Source: an uncultured Bacilli bacterium
GTDB taxonomy: Bacteria; Bacillota_I; Bacilli_A; RF39; UBA660
Reading direction: 5' to 3'
Length of the DNA: 36,087 nucleotides
NCBI GenBank assembly: GCA_934122275.1
Contig: CAKOWI010000009.1
Span: 1-36,087 of the forward strand
Part shown: in pieces, positions 1 to 6,518 of the stretch
Numbering within the stretch: position 1 is the stretch's first letter
Layout of the letters: the number at the start of each line of letters is the position of its first letter
The notes under the pieces: generated by a model
Database searches by the model: none
Told to the model about the DNA's origin: nothing
What the model saw: only the letters and a program-made list of their open reading frames with translations
Position numbers and translations under genes: made by a program

Positions 1-81
1 CAATAACAAATTTATTGTATCATATTGCTTAAATTTTTTTATAAATTTGGTATCACATCATTTACAACCACACAATTACAC

Positions 82-714
82 CTATATTAGATATGTAAAT
101 AGTCTTAATAGAAAAGGAGTTAAGTAAGCATCTAATAGTGAACATAATATAATAAATATAATACTTATTATAAAAGATAACACATATTTGCCTAAAAACT
201 TTTTGAAGTCTAAATTATCTTTTTTTATAAATGCCCTTATAAATTTTAAAGATACGTAAATGGCAAAAAATGACATAAAAAAGTATATAAATATATTTAT
301 TACTGTAACTGGAAATACGTACAAAATAATGGCTAATGTACCTTTATATTTATATTTTAAAAGTATACTAGATAAAGTAGTACCTAACGTAAATCCTTTA
401 AAAAATATTATTACAATAACAGCTAAAATACCAATTATTGATATTCCAAGAACAAATATAATAAATAATTGAGTCAAATTATTTATTAGTATACTAAAAA
501 AAGCAGAAGAACCAAATACATCACTTGATAATTTTTTAATACTATTAAAAAATACAGTTACTTGTGATATTAATAATTTTTTATCATCCTTAGTAACAAA
601 ATTTATAAATAAAGTTCCTGCAGTAATACCTATAAAATATAATGCAAATACAAATCTTACTAATGCCTTTTCTTTTTTTATTGTTTCAATTAAGTTTGAT
701 AATAATTTTTTCAT
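82..714 (-). CDS. spoIIM: Stage II sporulation protein M (SpoIIM)
   Basis: A 210-residue, very hydrophobic protein with a short charged N-terminus and about five membrane segments (roughly residues 18-37, 80-105, 125-155 and 175-205). Length and layout match SpoIIM (about 214 residues in Bacillus). SpoIIM is the mother-cell membrane subunit of the SpoIIDMP complex, which remodels septal peptidoglycan to drive engulfment. Recognition rests on overall similarity rather than a catalytic motif; the related DUF95 family is the alternative. AGGAGAG lies just before the ATG. The gene is divergent from a small membrane-protein gene at 806, and spoIVB lies about 700 bases away, so the neighbourhood is sporulation-related. 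Stop is TAG. I see no convincing terminator in the 81 bases to the window edge. Confidence 0.8.
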   Translation of the reverse strand: MKKLLSNLIETIKKEKALVRFVFALYFIGITAGTLFINFVTKDDKKLLISQVTVFFNSIKKLSSDVFGSSAFFSILINNLTQLFIIFVLGISIIGILAVIVIIFFKGFTLGTTLSSILLKYKYKGTLAIILYVFPVTVINIFIYFFMSFFAIYVSLKFIRAFIKKDNLDFKKFLGKYVLSFIISIIFIILCSLLDAYLTPFLLRLFTYLI

Positions 715-805
715 TTTTCTCTCCTAATTAACTATATTATAAAAGAGAGATAATATTACTTTTATTTTTTAAGTATTTATATTATAATTATAATGAGGTG
801 AAAAG

Positions 806-928
806 ATGTCTAAGAAAAATCAAAAGAAAAAATTAAAAATAAATGGTCAAAAAATAATAATATGGATTGCTCTTTTAGCTATGGTAGGATCAGCTGTTAT
901 GGCTATTTTATCACCATTATTTAGATAG
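806..928 (+). CDS. Small DUF4044-like membrane protein, 40 aa
   Basis: A 40-codon gene. It has a Lys-rich start (MSKKNQKKKLK) followed by one hydrophobic segment (IIIWIALLAMVGSAVMAIL). This is the size and layout of the single-pass DUF4044 family, common in low-GC Gram-positives and of unknown function. GAGGTG at 795-800 is well placed for the ATG at 806. A terminator hairpin begins at the last base of the stop codon, so this is a complete one-gene transcript. The family assignment is from pattern memory; that it is a real gene is well supported by the SD and terminator. Confidence 0.7.
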   Translation: MSKKNQKKKLKINGQKIIIWIALLAMVGSAVMAILSPLFR

Positions 929-954
929 AATACTGTTGTATTCTTATTTTTTTT
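928..954 (+). terminator. Terminator of the 40-aa gene
   Basis: Stem GAATAC (928-933) / GTATTC (938-943) with loop TGTT, followed by TTATTTTTTTT. The stem starts inside the TAG stop codon. Confidence 0.75.
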
Positions 955-957
955 AAA

Positions 958-963
958 TATAAT
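958..963 (+). promoter_or_regulatory. -10-like TATAAT abutting a start codon
   Basis: A perfect TATAAT ends five bases before the ATG at 969. Transcription starting at the usual distance would give a leaderless mRNA for the 131-aa gene. The only -35 candidate is the weak TTGTAT at 936-941. Confidence 0.35.
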
Positions 964-968
964 TTAAT

Positions 969-1364
969 ATGAATACTAATGAAATAACTCAAAAAAAAGT
1001 AAAATTATTAAATATACAATTAATTGCAATATTAGGTTTTATGGTATCACTAATTATATCTTTTTTACTCACCTGCGATAAAAAATTATCGTTAGAAAAT
1101 AAAAAAGATATATTTACTGATGAAGAATCACAAAATATTGTTCTTTTTCAAAGTATTTTATTGATAGTTGTAACACTAACTTTTTTATATATAAACTATA
1201 ATCAATACAAAATATCAAAAGAAACAAAAGATTCTGATGAAAAAGATTTACTTTTGCAAGTTGACTCATCTATATTGGCAATTGTTTCAGCTTTAATAGG
1301 CTTTTATATTATAATAAAAAATTATAAAAATAACTTAAATATAGCTGAAATAGAAACTCTATAA
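969..1364 (+). CDS. Hypothetical three-helix membrane protein
   Basis: A 131-residue protein I do not recognise. Hydrophobic segments lie near residues 15-34, 56-76 and 103-120, joined by charged loops, so it is predicted to be an integral membrane protein. No Shine-Dalgarno is visible; a TATAAT sits only five bases upstream, compatible with a leaderless message. A strong bidirectional hairpin follows at 1368-1392. The stop is TAA. It converges on spoIVB. No function is inferred. Confidence 0.55.
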   Translation: MNTNEITQKKVKLLNIQLIAILGFMVSLIISFLLTCDKKLSLENKKDIFTDEESQNIVLFQSILLIVVTLTFLYINYNQYKISKETKDSDEKDLLLQVDSSILAIVSALIGFYIIIKNYKNNLNIAEIETL

Positions 1365-1367
1365 GTT

Positions 1368-1392
1368 AAAAGAGCTACAAGGTAGCTCTTTT
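1368..1392. terminator. Bidirectional terminator between convergent genes
   Basis: A perfect 11-bp stem AAAAGAGCTAC (1368-1378) / GTAGCTCTTTT (1382-1392) with loop AAG. It serves the 131-aa gene and spoIVB, whose stop codon starts at 1395. Confidence 0.85.
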
Positions 1393-1394
1393 AA

Positions 1395-2381
1395 TTAGTT
1401 TTCAGCTTCTTCAAGCATAGATGTAATTAAAATACCATAACCTCTTAAAGGATTATTAACAACGACATTAGTTACTGCACCAATTATATTATCACCCTGG
1501 ATGATTGGAGAACCACTCATACCTTGAACTATTCCTCCAGTTTTTTTAATTAGTTCTTCATCTGTTATTTCAAATAGTATATTCTTATTATCATTTTTGT
1601 TATTATTTACTTTTATTATATTAATATTATATTCTTTTTTTATGTTTCCCTCTAGTACTGTAATTATTTTTGCATTACCTGTTTTTATATCATTATATTT
1701 CCCAACTCTATAGAGTTTTGATCTATCTATTTCTTTTGTATAATTTCCAAAAATACCAGATATAGTATTTTCTTTTATATTACCATATATATCATTTGAA
1801 TCAATTGTTGCATTTTTAGCTCCTGGTTCCCCTCTTATACTTTTATCAATTCCGTTTACCGTAGAATTAAATATCTTACCATCTTTTACATCAACTAAAA
1901 CTCTTGAATTAGATTCAACAACTTCATGCCCTAAGGCACCATATAACTTTGTTTCAGGATCAATAAAAGTTAGTGTACCTATTCCAGATACCATATCTTT
2001 AACATATAGTCCAGTTTTAACAACATTATCAATATTAATCATATTTAATGTTGTACTTTGAGTATCATTATTTCTAATATAAGTTAGATCTAAACTTATT
2101 TGATTAGAATCTTTTATAGCAGATACAAAATCATCTATACAATTAATGGTTTTATCATTAGCTTTAATTATTATATCTCCCTTTTTTAATGAAGCATCTC
2201 TTCCAGGAAATTTATTATCTACTTTATAAAATCCAGCTACTATGATTCCTTTATTATTAATTTGTATTCCAATGTTTTCACCGCCTGCTATTATATGGTC
2301 AGAATAAGCAAGTATACTTTGTGGCATAATAAATGTAGCAACTAAAAATATTGCTAAAGTTTTTTTAATTTTTTTAAACAT
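1395..2381 (-). CDS. spoIVB: SpoIVB serine peptidase (PDZ + S55)
   Basis: A 328-residue secreted serine peptidase. N-terminal signal or anchor segment (about 8-25), PDZ-like domain (about 35-115, with KFPGRDASLKKGDII), then an S55 peptidase domain. Candidate triad: His152 in ALGHEV, Asp274 in EITDEEL and the serine of GMSGSP (about 289), all in the SpoIVB arrangement. SpoIVB is secreted from the forespore and cleaves SpoIVFA, releasing pro-sigma-K processing by SpoIVFB. The protein is about 100 residues shorter than the Bacillus form (426). AAAAAGGAG precedes the ATG. A perfect 14-bp palindrome at 2398-2411 lies just upstream of the SD. Confidence 0.93.
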   Translation of the reverse strand: MFKKIKKTLAIFLVATFIMPQSILAYSDHIIAGGENIGIQINNKGIIVAGFYKVDNKFPGRDASLKKGDIIIKANDKTINCIDDFVSAIKDSNQISLDLTYIRNNDTQSTTLNMINIDNVVKTGLYVKDMVSGIGTLTFIDPETKLYGALGHEVVESNSRVLVDVKDGKIFNSTVNGIDKSIRGEPGAKNATIDSNDIYGNIKENTISGIFGNYTKEIDRSKLYRVGKYNDIKTGNAKIITVLEGNIKKEYNINIIKVNNNKNDNKNILFEITDEELIKKTGGIVQGMSGSPIIQGDNIIGAVTNVVVNNPLRGYGILITSMLEEAEN

Positions 2382-2397
2382 TTTTATGCTCCTTTTT

Positions 2398-2411
2398 GTA
2401 ATTCGAATTAC
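2398..2411. promoter_or_regulatory. Perfect palindrome upstream of spoIVB
   Basis: GTAATTCGAATTAC is a gapless 14-bp palindrome just upstream of the spoIVB ribosome-binding site, in the likely 5' untranslated region. It is a candidate operator or RNA stem; the regulator is unknown. Confidence 0.4.
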
Positions 2412-2495
2412 ATTATTAATATGTGTTAATTAAAATTAATAATAAGTGAAAATAATTGGAAAAATTTTATGCAATACAATTGGTATGCAACAATA

Positions 2496-2518
2496 GAAAA
2501 AGACTAGTAAAACTAGTC
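2496..2518 (-). terminator. Terminator of the nucleotidyltransferase gene
   Basis: Minus-strand stem GACTAGT / ACTAGTC (2512-2518 with 2502-2508), loop of three to four bases, then TTTTTC. The TAG stop codon lies inside the stem. Confidence 0.85.
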
Positions 2519-3415
2519 CCATAAGTTTTTAGGATATATACCTTCTTCAATCATTTTATTAATAGCATTTACTAAATCGTCTTTATCTTCTTTATAAGTA
2601 ACACCATACCACTTGCAGTCTGTATCTAAAACTTTTACAGAAACATTATTCTTTATTATTTCATGATATATTGTATCAGGAAGTAAAAATTCACATTTCT
2701 CTAAATTATTTTCATTTTCTTTAAAGAAGTTAATCATCTCTTTTTCTAGGTAATCAAATACTTTTGGAGTAAATCCCCATATATTCATAGATACTAATTC
2801 ATCTTCGTGAATTTTAAAAGGTTCGATTTTTTCATCTAATGGTGTCGCAAGTATTTTTCCATTTACTCTTTCTATAGATGATTCTGTAAGTTTAGTTAAA
2901 TAGTTTTCACTATTTTTTGTACAAACTCCTCTTTTTACTGAACCATTTAAACTCATCGTGTTTTTCGCTTTATATCCAATCATACAAAAACTATTATCAC
3001 TATTGTTTTCATCAAAATATTTCTTAATTTTAGCATATGGATCAAAACCGTAAAAATCATCAGCATTAATAACTGCAAATGGCTCATTAACAGCATTTTT
3101 AGCAGCTAATATAGCATGAGAAGTTCCCCATGGTTTAACCCTTGAATCAGGTATTTTAACAAAATCAGGAACATCCGATAACCTTTGAAATACATATTCA
3201 ACATCAATTTTCGATTCTATTCTTTTACCAACTGTTTCTCTAAATAAGTCATAGTTTTCTTCTTTTATTATAAATACTACTTTATTAAATCCAGCTTTTA
3301 TAGCATCATAAATTGAATAATCCAATATAAATTCTTTATTTGGTCCTACTGGTTCTACTTGTTTTAAGCCGCCAAATCTAGAACCCATTCCTGCGGCCAT
3401 AATTACTAATGTCAT
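2513..3415 (-). CDS. Sugar-phosphate nucleotidyltransferase family protein
   Basis: A 300-residue NTP-transferase (GT-A-like) protein. The N-terminal MAAGMGSRFGGLKQ is the nucleotide-binding signature of GalU/RmlA-type enzymes. NADDFYG (about 117-123) supplies the metal-binding acidic region, and KPWGTSHAI (about 95) resembles the substrate loop. Such enzymes join a sugar-1-phosphate to UTP or another NTP. The exact sugar and nucleotide cannot be read here. It is shorter and more divergent than standard GalU, so it belongs to the uncharacterised nucleotidyltransferase group often annotated only by family. It follows xseB by 19 bases with AAGGAG before the ATG, so it is probably the last gene of the xseA-xseB operon. 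Confidence 0.82.
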   Translation of the reverse strand: MTLVIMAAGMGSRFGGLKQVEPVGPNKEFILDYSIYDAIKAGFNKVVFIIKEENYDLFRETVGKRIESKIDVEYVFQRLSDVPDFVKIPDSRVKPWGTSHAILAAKNAVNEPFAVINADDFYGFDPYAKIKKYFDENNSDNSFCMIGYKAKNTMSLNGSVKRGVCTKNSENYLTKLTESSIERVNGKILATPLDEKIEPFKIHEDELVSMNIWGFTPKVFDYLEKEMINFFKENENNLEKCEFLLPDTIYHEIIKNNVSVKVLDTDCKWYGVTYKEDKDDLVNAINKMIEEGIYPKNLWD

Positions 3416-3434
3416 ATATTATTTCTCCTTTTTC

Positions 3435-3653
3435 TTATTCATTAATCACAAAATCTTCTTCGCCATTTTCAGTTAATATTTTATTAACGTTTTCCTCAGC
3501 TTCTTTTAACTTTTTTGAACATTCTTTTGCAAGATGCATTGCTTTAGTATATTTTTCAATTGCATCATCTAAATCAACGTCACCTTTTTCTAATTCATTT
3601 ACCATTTCTTCTAATTTTTTTAATTTATCTTCAAACTTTTCTTCTTTAGCCAT
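3435..3653 (-). CDS. xseB: Exodeoxyribonuclease VII small subunit
   Basis: A 72-residue acidic helical protein with the XseB pattern: FEDKLKKLEEMVNELEKGD, then a conserved helix (LDDAIEKYTKAMHLAKEC). XseB assembles in several copies onto XseA to form exonuclease VII, which degrades single-stranded DNA from both ends. Its start overlaps the xseA stop by eight bases (ATGGCTAA), implying translational coupling. Length is typical for the family. Confidence 0.95.
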   Translation of the reverse strand: MAKEEKFEDKLKKLEEMVNELEKGDVDLDDAIEKYTKAMHLAKECSKKLKEAEENVNKILTENGEEDFVINE

Positions 3654-4914
3654 TTTTAACCTCCGTAACTTTTGCTTTTATATTTCCATCTTTTATTAAA
3701 ATATCAATACTATCATCTATCTTTATTTCATTAATACTTGATATACATTTATTATTATGCTTAGTTATAGTATAACCTCTTTTTAAAGAATTAAGCGGGT
3801 TTAATATACTTAATTTTTCAATTAAATGGTTAGTTTTATTAAGTTTTTCTTCATATAAAATACTTGGATTCTTAAATACTATATTGTACGTAGAAAGTTC
3901 ATATTTAGCTCTTTTAGTATATAAAATTGCATTAATATTTGTATTTAGTTTATCAATCAAATTATCTAATTTTTGCTCTTTTATTTCATATAATCCCATT
4001 GGATTTTTAAGAACATAACTATCTAGAAATTTTTTAAGTTTTAAGTTATTACTATCCAATATATTTTTAATTATTTTAGTTAACATTGCTTCTTTATTTT
4101 TTATTTCTAGAAGTAAGTCAGAAAGTACTGGTACTGCCCTTTCTGCAGCTCCTGTTGGAGTTTCAGCTCTTTTATCAGCTACAAAATCACATATTGTAAA
4201 ATCAATTTGATGCCCTACTCCACTTATTATAGGAGTTTTACAAGCAAATACCTTACGTGCTACTACCTCTTCATTAAAAGGCCATAAATCCTCAATAGAA
4301 CCACCACCACGGCCTAATATTATTACATCTAATCCATAATTATCAGCAATATCTAACTTTTTTACAATATCATCCTTAGCAAGTTCTCCTTGTACCAAGC
4401 AAGGAAAAAGAATCGTTTTACATACAGGAAATCTCCTTTTTATGGTAGATAAAATATCTTTAACAGCAGCTCCAGTAGGTGCAGTTATAATACCAACCTT
4501 CATTGGAATTTTAGGTATTTCTTTTTTATATTTTGCATCAAATAAACCTTCATCACCTAACTTTTTCTTTAGTTGCTCAAAAGCAATATGTAAATTTCCT
4601 ATACCATCTTCCTGCATTTCATCAACGTATATTTGATAATTACCAGTAGACTCAAAAACACTTATTTTTCCCTTAACTAATACCTTCATTCCATCTTCTG
4701 GCATAAATTTCATTTTAGTAGCATTAAAGCTAAACATAATTGCATTAATGCGTGAATTCTCATCTTTAAGTGTAAAATAATAATGACCTCTTGTGTGGGC
4801 CTTAAAGTTTGATATTTCACCTTTTAAATATATCTCTTGTAAGTTTTTATCATTATCTAATTTATATTTAATATATCTAGTTAGTGCCGTAACACTAATA
4901 TATTTGTCTTCCAT
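3646..4914 (-). CDS. xseA: Exodeoxyribonuclease VII large subunit
   Basis: A 422-residue catalytic subunit of exonuclease VII. The N-terminal OB-fold (about 1-100, YLKGEISNFKAHTRGHYYF) binds single-stranded DNA. The catalytic domain includes the glycine-rich ILGRGGGSIEDLWPF segment and VGHQIDFTICDFVADKRA, both hallmarks of XseA. A helical C-terminal region contacts XseB. Slightly shorter than the usual 440-460. GGTGGAG precedes the ATG. A promoter with an overlapping dyad lies just upstream (4932-4970). In Bacillus xseA-xseB is also an operon near nusB; here nusB lies about 1.2 kb away on the same strand, separated by the methyltransferase and the small-peptide cassette. Confidence 0.95.
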   Translation of the reverse strand: MEDKYISVTALTRYIKYKLDNDKNLQEIYLKGEISNFKAHTRGHYYFTLKDENSRINAIMFSFNATKMKFMPEDGMKVLVKGKISVFESTGNYQIYVDEMQEDGIGNLHIAFEQLKKKLGDEGLFDAKYKKEIPKIPMKVGIITAPTGAAVKDILSTIKRRFPVCKTILFPCLVQGELAKDDIVKKLDIADNYGLDVIILGRGGGSIEDLWPFNEEVVARKVFACKTPIISGVGHQIDFTICDFVADKRAETPTGAAERAVPVLSDLLLEIKNKEAMLTKIIKNILDSNNLKLKKFLDSYVLKNPMGLYEIKEQKLDNLIDKLNTNINAILYTKRAKYELSTYNIVFKNPSILYEEKLNKTNHLIEKLSILNPLNSLKRGYTITKHNNKCISSINEIKIDDSIDILIKDGNIKAKVTEVKNG

Positions 4915-4931
4915 ATCTCCACCTATTTTTC

Positions 4932-4948
4932 TTACAATTACATTGTAA
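4932..4948. promoter_or_regulatory. Dyad overlapping the xseA -10 element
   Basis: Perfect inverted repeat TTACAAT-TAC-ATTGTAA. One arm coincides with the -10 hexamer of the xseA promoter, a classic repressor-site position. I cannot name the regulator. Confidence 0.45.
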
Positions 4949-4970
4949 CATTTTTATACTATATAATCAA
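4942..4970 (-). promoter_or_regulatory. xseA promoter
   Basis: Minus-strand TTGATT (4965-4970), 17-base spacer, TACAAT (4942-4947). Good match to a housekeeping sigma-A promoter about 30 bases upstream of the xseA start. Confidence 0.6.
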
Positions 4971-5043
4971 ATATAATACATAATTTTTAGTAAAGTTCTT
5001 GATAAGTTTAAATGCATAAGTTATTATAATTAAGGTGATTTAT

Positions 5044-5829
5044 ATGAATGAAGAAAATCTAATAACTTACTATAATAAATTTAATGAAGATAAAAGACTT
5101 AGTAGAAGACATGGTATTGTCGAATTTAAAACCGCTATTAAATATATTGAACAAATACTAGATAAAATAGATAATCCTAAAATAATAGATGTTGGTGCAG
5201 GATGCGGTGAATACTCAATTTATCTAAAAAATAAAGGTTATGATGTAACTGCTATTGAACTTATTAAGCATAATTTAATGACATTAAAAAATAAAGATAA
5301 AACCATAAAAGCTTATCAAGGAAATGCAATTAATTTATCTAATTTTAAAGATAATTCTTTTGATATGGTACTACTATTTGGACCATTATATCATTTAATT
5401 AGCATGGAAGATAAATTAAAAGCATTGTTGGAAGCTAAAAGAATAGTAAAAGAAAATGGTTATATATTAATAAGTTATTACATGAATGAATATGCAGTAA
5501 TTACTCATGGTTTTAAAGATAATAATATATTAAAAGCAATTGAAAATGGTGAAATTGATAAAGAGTTTCATATAACACCTAAAGATACAGATTTATATAG
5601 TATGTTAAGATTAGAAGATATTGATTATCTAAAGAATAAAACCGGGTTAACTAGAGTTAATATAATTTCGCAAGATGGACCTTCTGATTACATAAGATCA
5701 ATTATAAATAAAATGGATGATAAAACATTTGATTTATATTTAAAATATCATTTATCCATATGTGAAAGAAAAGAACTATTAGGGGCATCATCACATGTTT
5801 TAGATATTTTAAAAAAGGAATTTACATAA
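5044..5829 (+). CDS. Class I SAM-dependent methyltransferase
   Basis: A 261-residue Rossmann-fold methyltransferase. Motif I is IIDVGAGCGEYSIYL (about 47-60), the acidic motif II residue is in VTAIEL, and a motif IV/post-I region SFDMVLLFGPLYHL follows, as in small-molecule methyltransferases. Substrate is unknown. The ATG at 5044 is preferred over the GTG at 5035 because AAGGTG overlaps that GTG and is correctly spaced for the ATG. The gene stands alone on the plus strand between xseA and the small-peptide cassette. A sigma-A-like promoter (TTTACA-N17-TATAAT) overlaps its stop codon and reads into that cassette. Confidence 0.82.
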   Translation: MNEENLITYYNKFNEDKRLSRRHGIVEFKTAIKYIEQILDKIDNPKIIDVGAGCGEYSIYLKNKGYDVTAIELIKHNLMTLKNKDKTIKAYQGNAINLSNFKDNSFDMVLLFGPLYHLISMEDKLKALLEAKRIVKENGYILISYYMNEYAVITHGFKDNNILKAIENGEIDKEFHITPKDTDLYSMLRLEDIDYLKNKTGLTRVNIISQDGPSDYIRSIINKMDDKTFDLYLKYHLSICERKELLGASSHVLDILKKEFT

Positions 5830-5849
5830 AAGAAAAAATATCGTATAAT
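5821..5849 (+). promoter_or_regulatory. Promoter of a short antisense RNA
   Basis: TTTACA (5821-5826), 17-base spacer, TATAAT (5844-5849): one mismatch from sigma-A consensus at optimal spacing. It overlaps the 3' end of the methyltransferase gene, and its predicted start near 5857 leads into a non-coding stretch that ends at a terminator. Confidence 0.7.
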
Positions 5850-5856
5850 TTAATTA

Positions 5857-5940
5857 GAGGAAGCACTAAAATTTAGAATTAGTGTTTTCCGTGTTATATT
5901 TGAAAACACGACTATCCTAATGGTTAGCCGTGTTTTATTA
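5857..5940 (+). ncRNA. Putative antisense (antitoxin-like) small RNA
   Basis: A strong promoter (5821-5849) predicts a start near 5857, and a bidirectional terminator stem spans 5903-5936, giving an RNA of about 80 bases with no sensible ORF. Its 5' end folds into a hairpin (GGAAGCACTAA 5859-5869 with TTAGTGTTTTCC 5879-5890). Its 3' end is fully complementary to the end of the minus-strand peptide mRNA. A second pairing, CGTGTT (5890-5895) with AACACG (5905-5910), would compete with the terminator stem. The arrangement resembles RNA II of Fst/par type I systems. Prediction only. Confidence 0.5.
5903..5936. terminator. Shared bidirectional terminator
   Basis: AAAACACG (5903-5910) pairs with CGTGTTTT (5929-5936). 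Inner pairs CTA/TAG and CC/GG close on loop TAAT. A-runs and T-runs on the two sides allow termination in both directions. The stop codon of the small-peptide gene is directly adjacent. Confidence 0.75.
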
Positions 5941-5997
5941 TATTATTAATAATACTAAGATGATTATTAGTTTAAGAAATAAATTTTCTTTTCTCAT
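5938..5997 (-). CDS. 19-aa hydrophobic peptide, toxin-like
   Basis: The reading frame encodes MRKENLFLKLIIILVLLII: a short basic start followed by a single hydrophobic helix. This is the size and shape of small type I membrane toxins such as Ibs (19 residues) or Fst. GGGAG at 6006-6010 is eight bases from this ATG; an ATG two codons earlier (6003) is too close to the SD. The gene ends in tandem TAA codons against the bidirectional terminator, has a TATAAT at 6064-6069, and faces a well-supported promoter for an opposing RNA. Homology to a known toxin cannot be claimed from the sequence; a chance ORF within a repeat element is the alternative. Confidence 0.45.
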   Translation of the reverse strand: MRKENLFLKLIIILVLLII

Positions 5998-6063
5998 AAG
6001 CATCACTCCCTTTTTATTTAAAAAAAGGAAAACACTAACTAACCTATATTTTTAGTACTTCCA

Positions 6064-6069
6064 ATTATA
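6064..6069 (-). promoter_or_regulatory. -10 element for the small-peptide mRNA
   Basis: A perfect minus-strand TATAAT. No good -35 is present; one copy of the repeat arm (6084-6095) lies where a -35 would sit. The predicted transcript starts inside the GGAAGTACTAA arm, mirroring the 5' end of the opposing RNA. Confidence 0.4.
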
Positions 6070-6106
6070 TTATTATCTATAAATTAGTATTTTCCTTGCC
6101 ATTAAC

Positions 6107-6133
6107 GAAAAAAAGTAGATTTAATCTACTTTT
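6107..6133 (-). terminator. Terminator after nusB
   Basis: Perfect 10-bp stem AAAAGTAGAT (6111-6120) / ATCTACTTTT (6124-6133), loop of three, with a minus-strand U-run at 6108-6114. The nusB stop codon is inside the stem. Confidence 0.85.
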
Positions 6134-6518
6134 CATGATGTACATTATCTAATACCTTATTTATCATATTTTTAACTTTATCATCTGAATATTTTTTTGC
6201 AAGTTCAATTGCTTCGTTGATTGCAACCACATTAGGAGTATCAGTATATAAGATTTCATATATTCCAATAGATAATATAGCTTGATCTGGTAAACCTAAT
6301 CGCTCTATTTTCCAATCTTTTAAATTTTTATTAGCTATATCAAATATCTCTTTTTTATGTTCTAATACACCTTTTACCGTATTATCTATAAATTCATCTG
6401 TAGATTCTTTATTTTCATTAATTATTTCATCTATGTCATATTCCATTTTATTTTTTTGACATAAAAATATTTGATATAGTATCGTCATTATAACTACTCT
6501 TGCTTCTGCTCTATTCAT
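6126..6518 (-). CDS. nusB: Transcription antitermination factor NusB
   Basis: A 130-residue all-helical NusB. It has the N-terminal RAEARVVIMTILYQ helix, ERLGLPDQAILSIGIYEIL in the middle and the conserved PNVVAINEAIELAKKYSDDK near the C-terminus. NusB pairs with NusE (ribosomal protein S10) on boxA RNA to allow antitermination of rRNA transcription. The start at MNRAEARV is chosen because GTGGTGA precedes it and it overlaps the upstream stop by eight bases (ATGAATAG); a start seven codons earlier lacks an SD. Confidence 0.93.
   Translation of the reverse strand: MNRAEARVVIMTILYQIFLCQKNKMEYDIDEIINENKESTDEFIDNTVKGVLEHKKEIFDIANKNLKDWKIERLGLPDQAILSIGIYEILYTDTPNVVAINEAIELAKKYSDDKVKNMINKVLDNVHHEK

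Larger units (their letters stand above)
5859..6062. repeat. Inverted pair of hairpin repeats flanking a small-peptide cassette
   Basis: The unit at 5859-5890 recurs in inverted orientation at 6027-6062. Each unit is itself a hairpin built from the arms GGAAGYACTAA and TTAGTGTTTTCC. A fifth copy of the arm lies at 6084-6095 (TTAGTATTTTCC). The paired units bound the peptide gene and its terminator. I found no clear target-site duplication, so a MITE-type element is possible but not shown. Confidence 0.6.

Noticed and set aside
9..47. AAATTTAT ... ATAAATTT as a spoIIM terminator
   Set aside because: AT-only arms with a long loop and no U-run; expected by chance in such AT-rich DNA.
2411..2480. 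Sigma-G-type promoter before spoIVB
   Set aside because: A CATATTA -10-like string exists but no acceptable -35 lies 17-18 bases upstream, and nearby GCATA strings are wrongly spaced.
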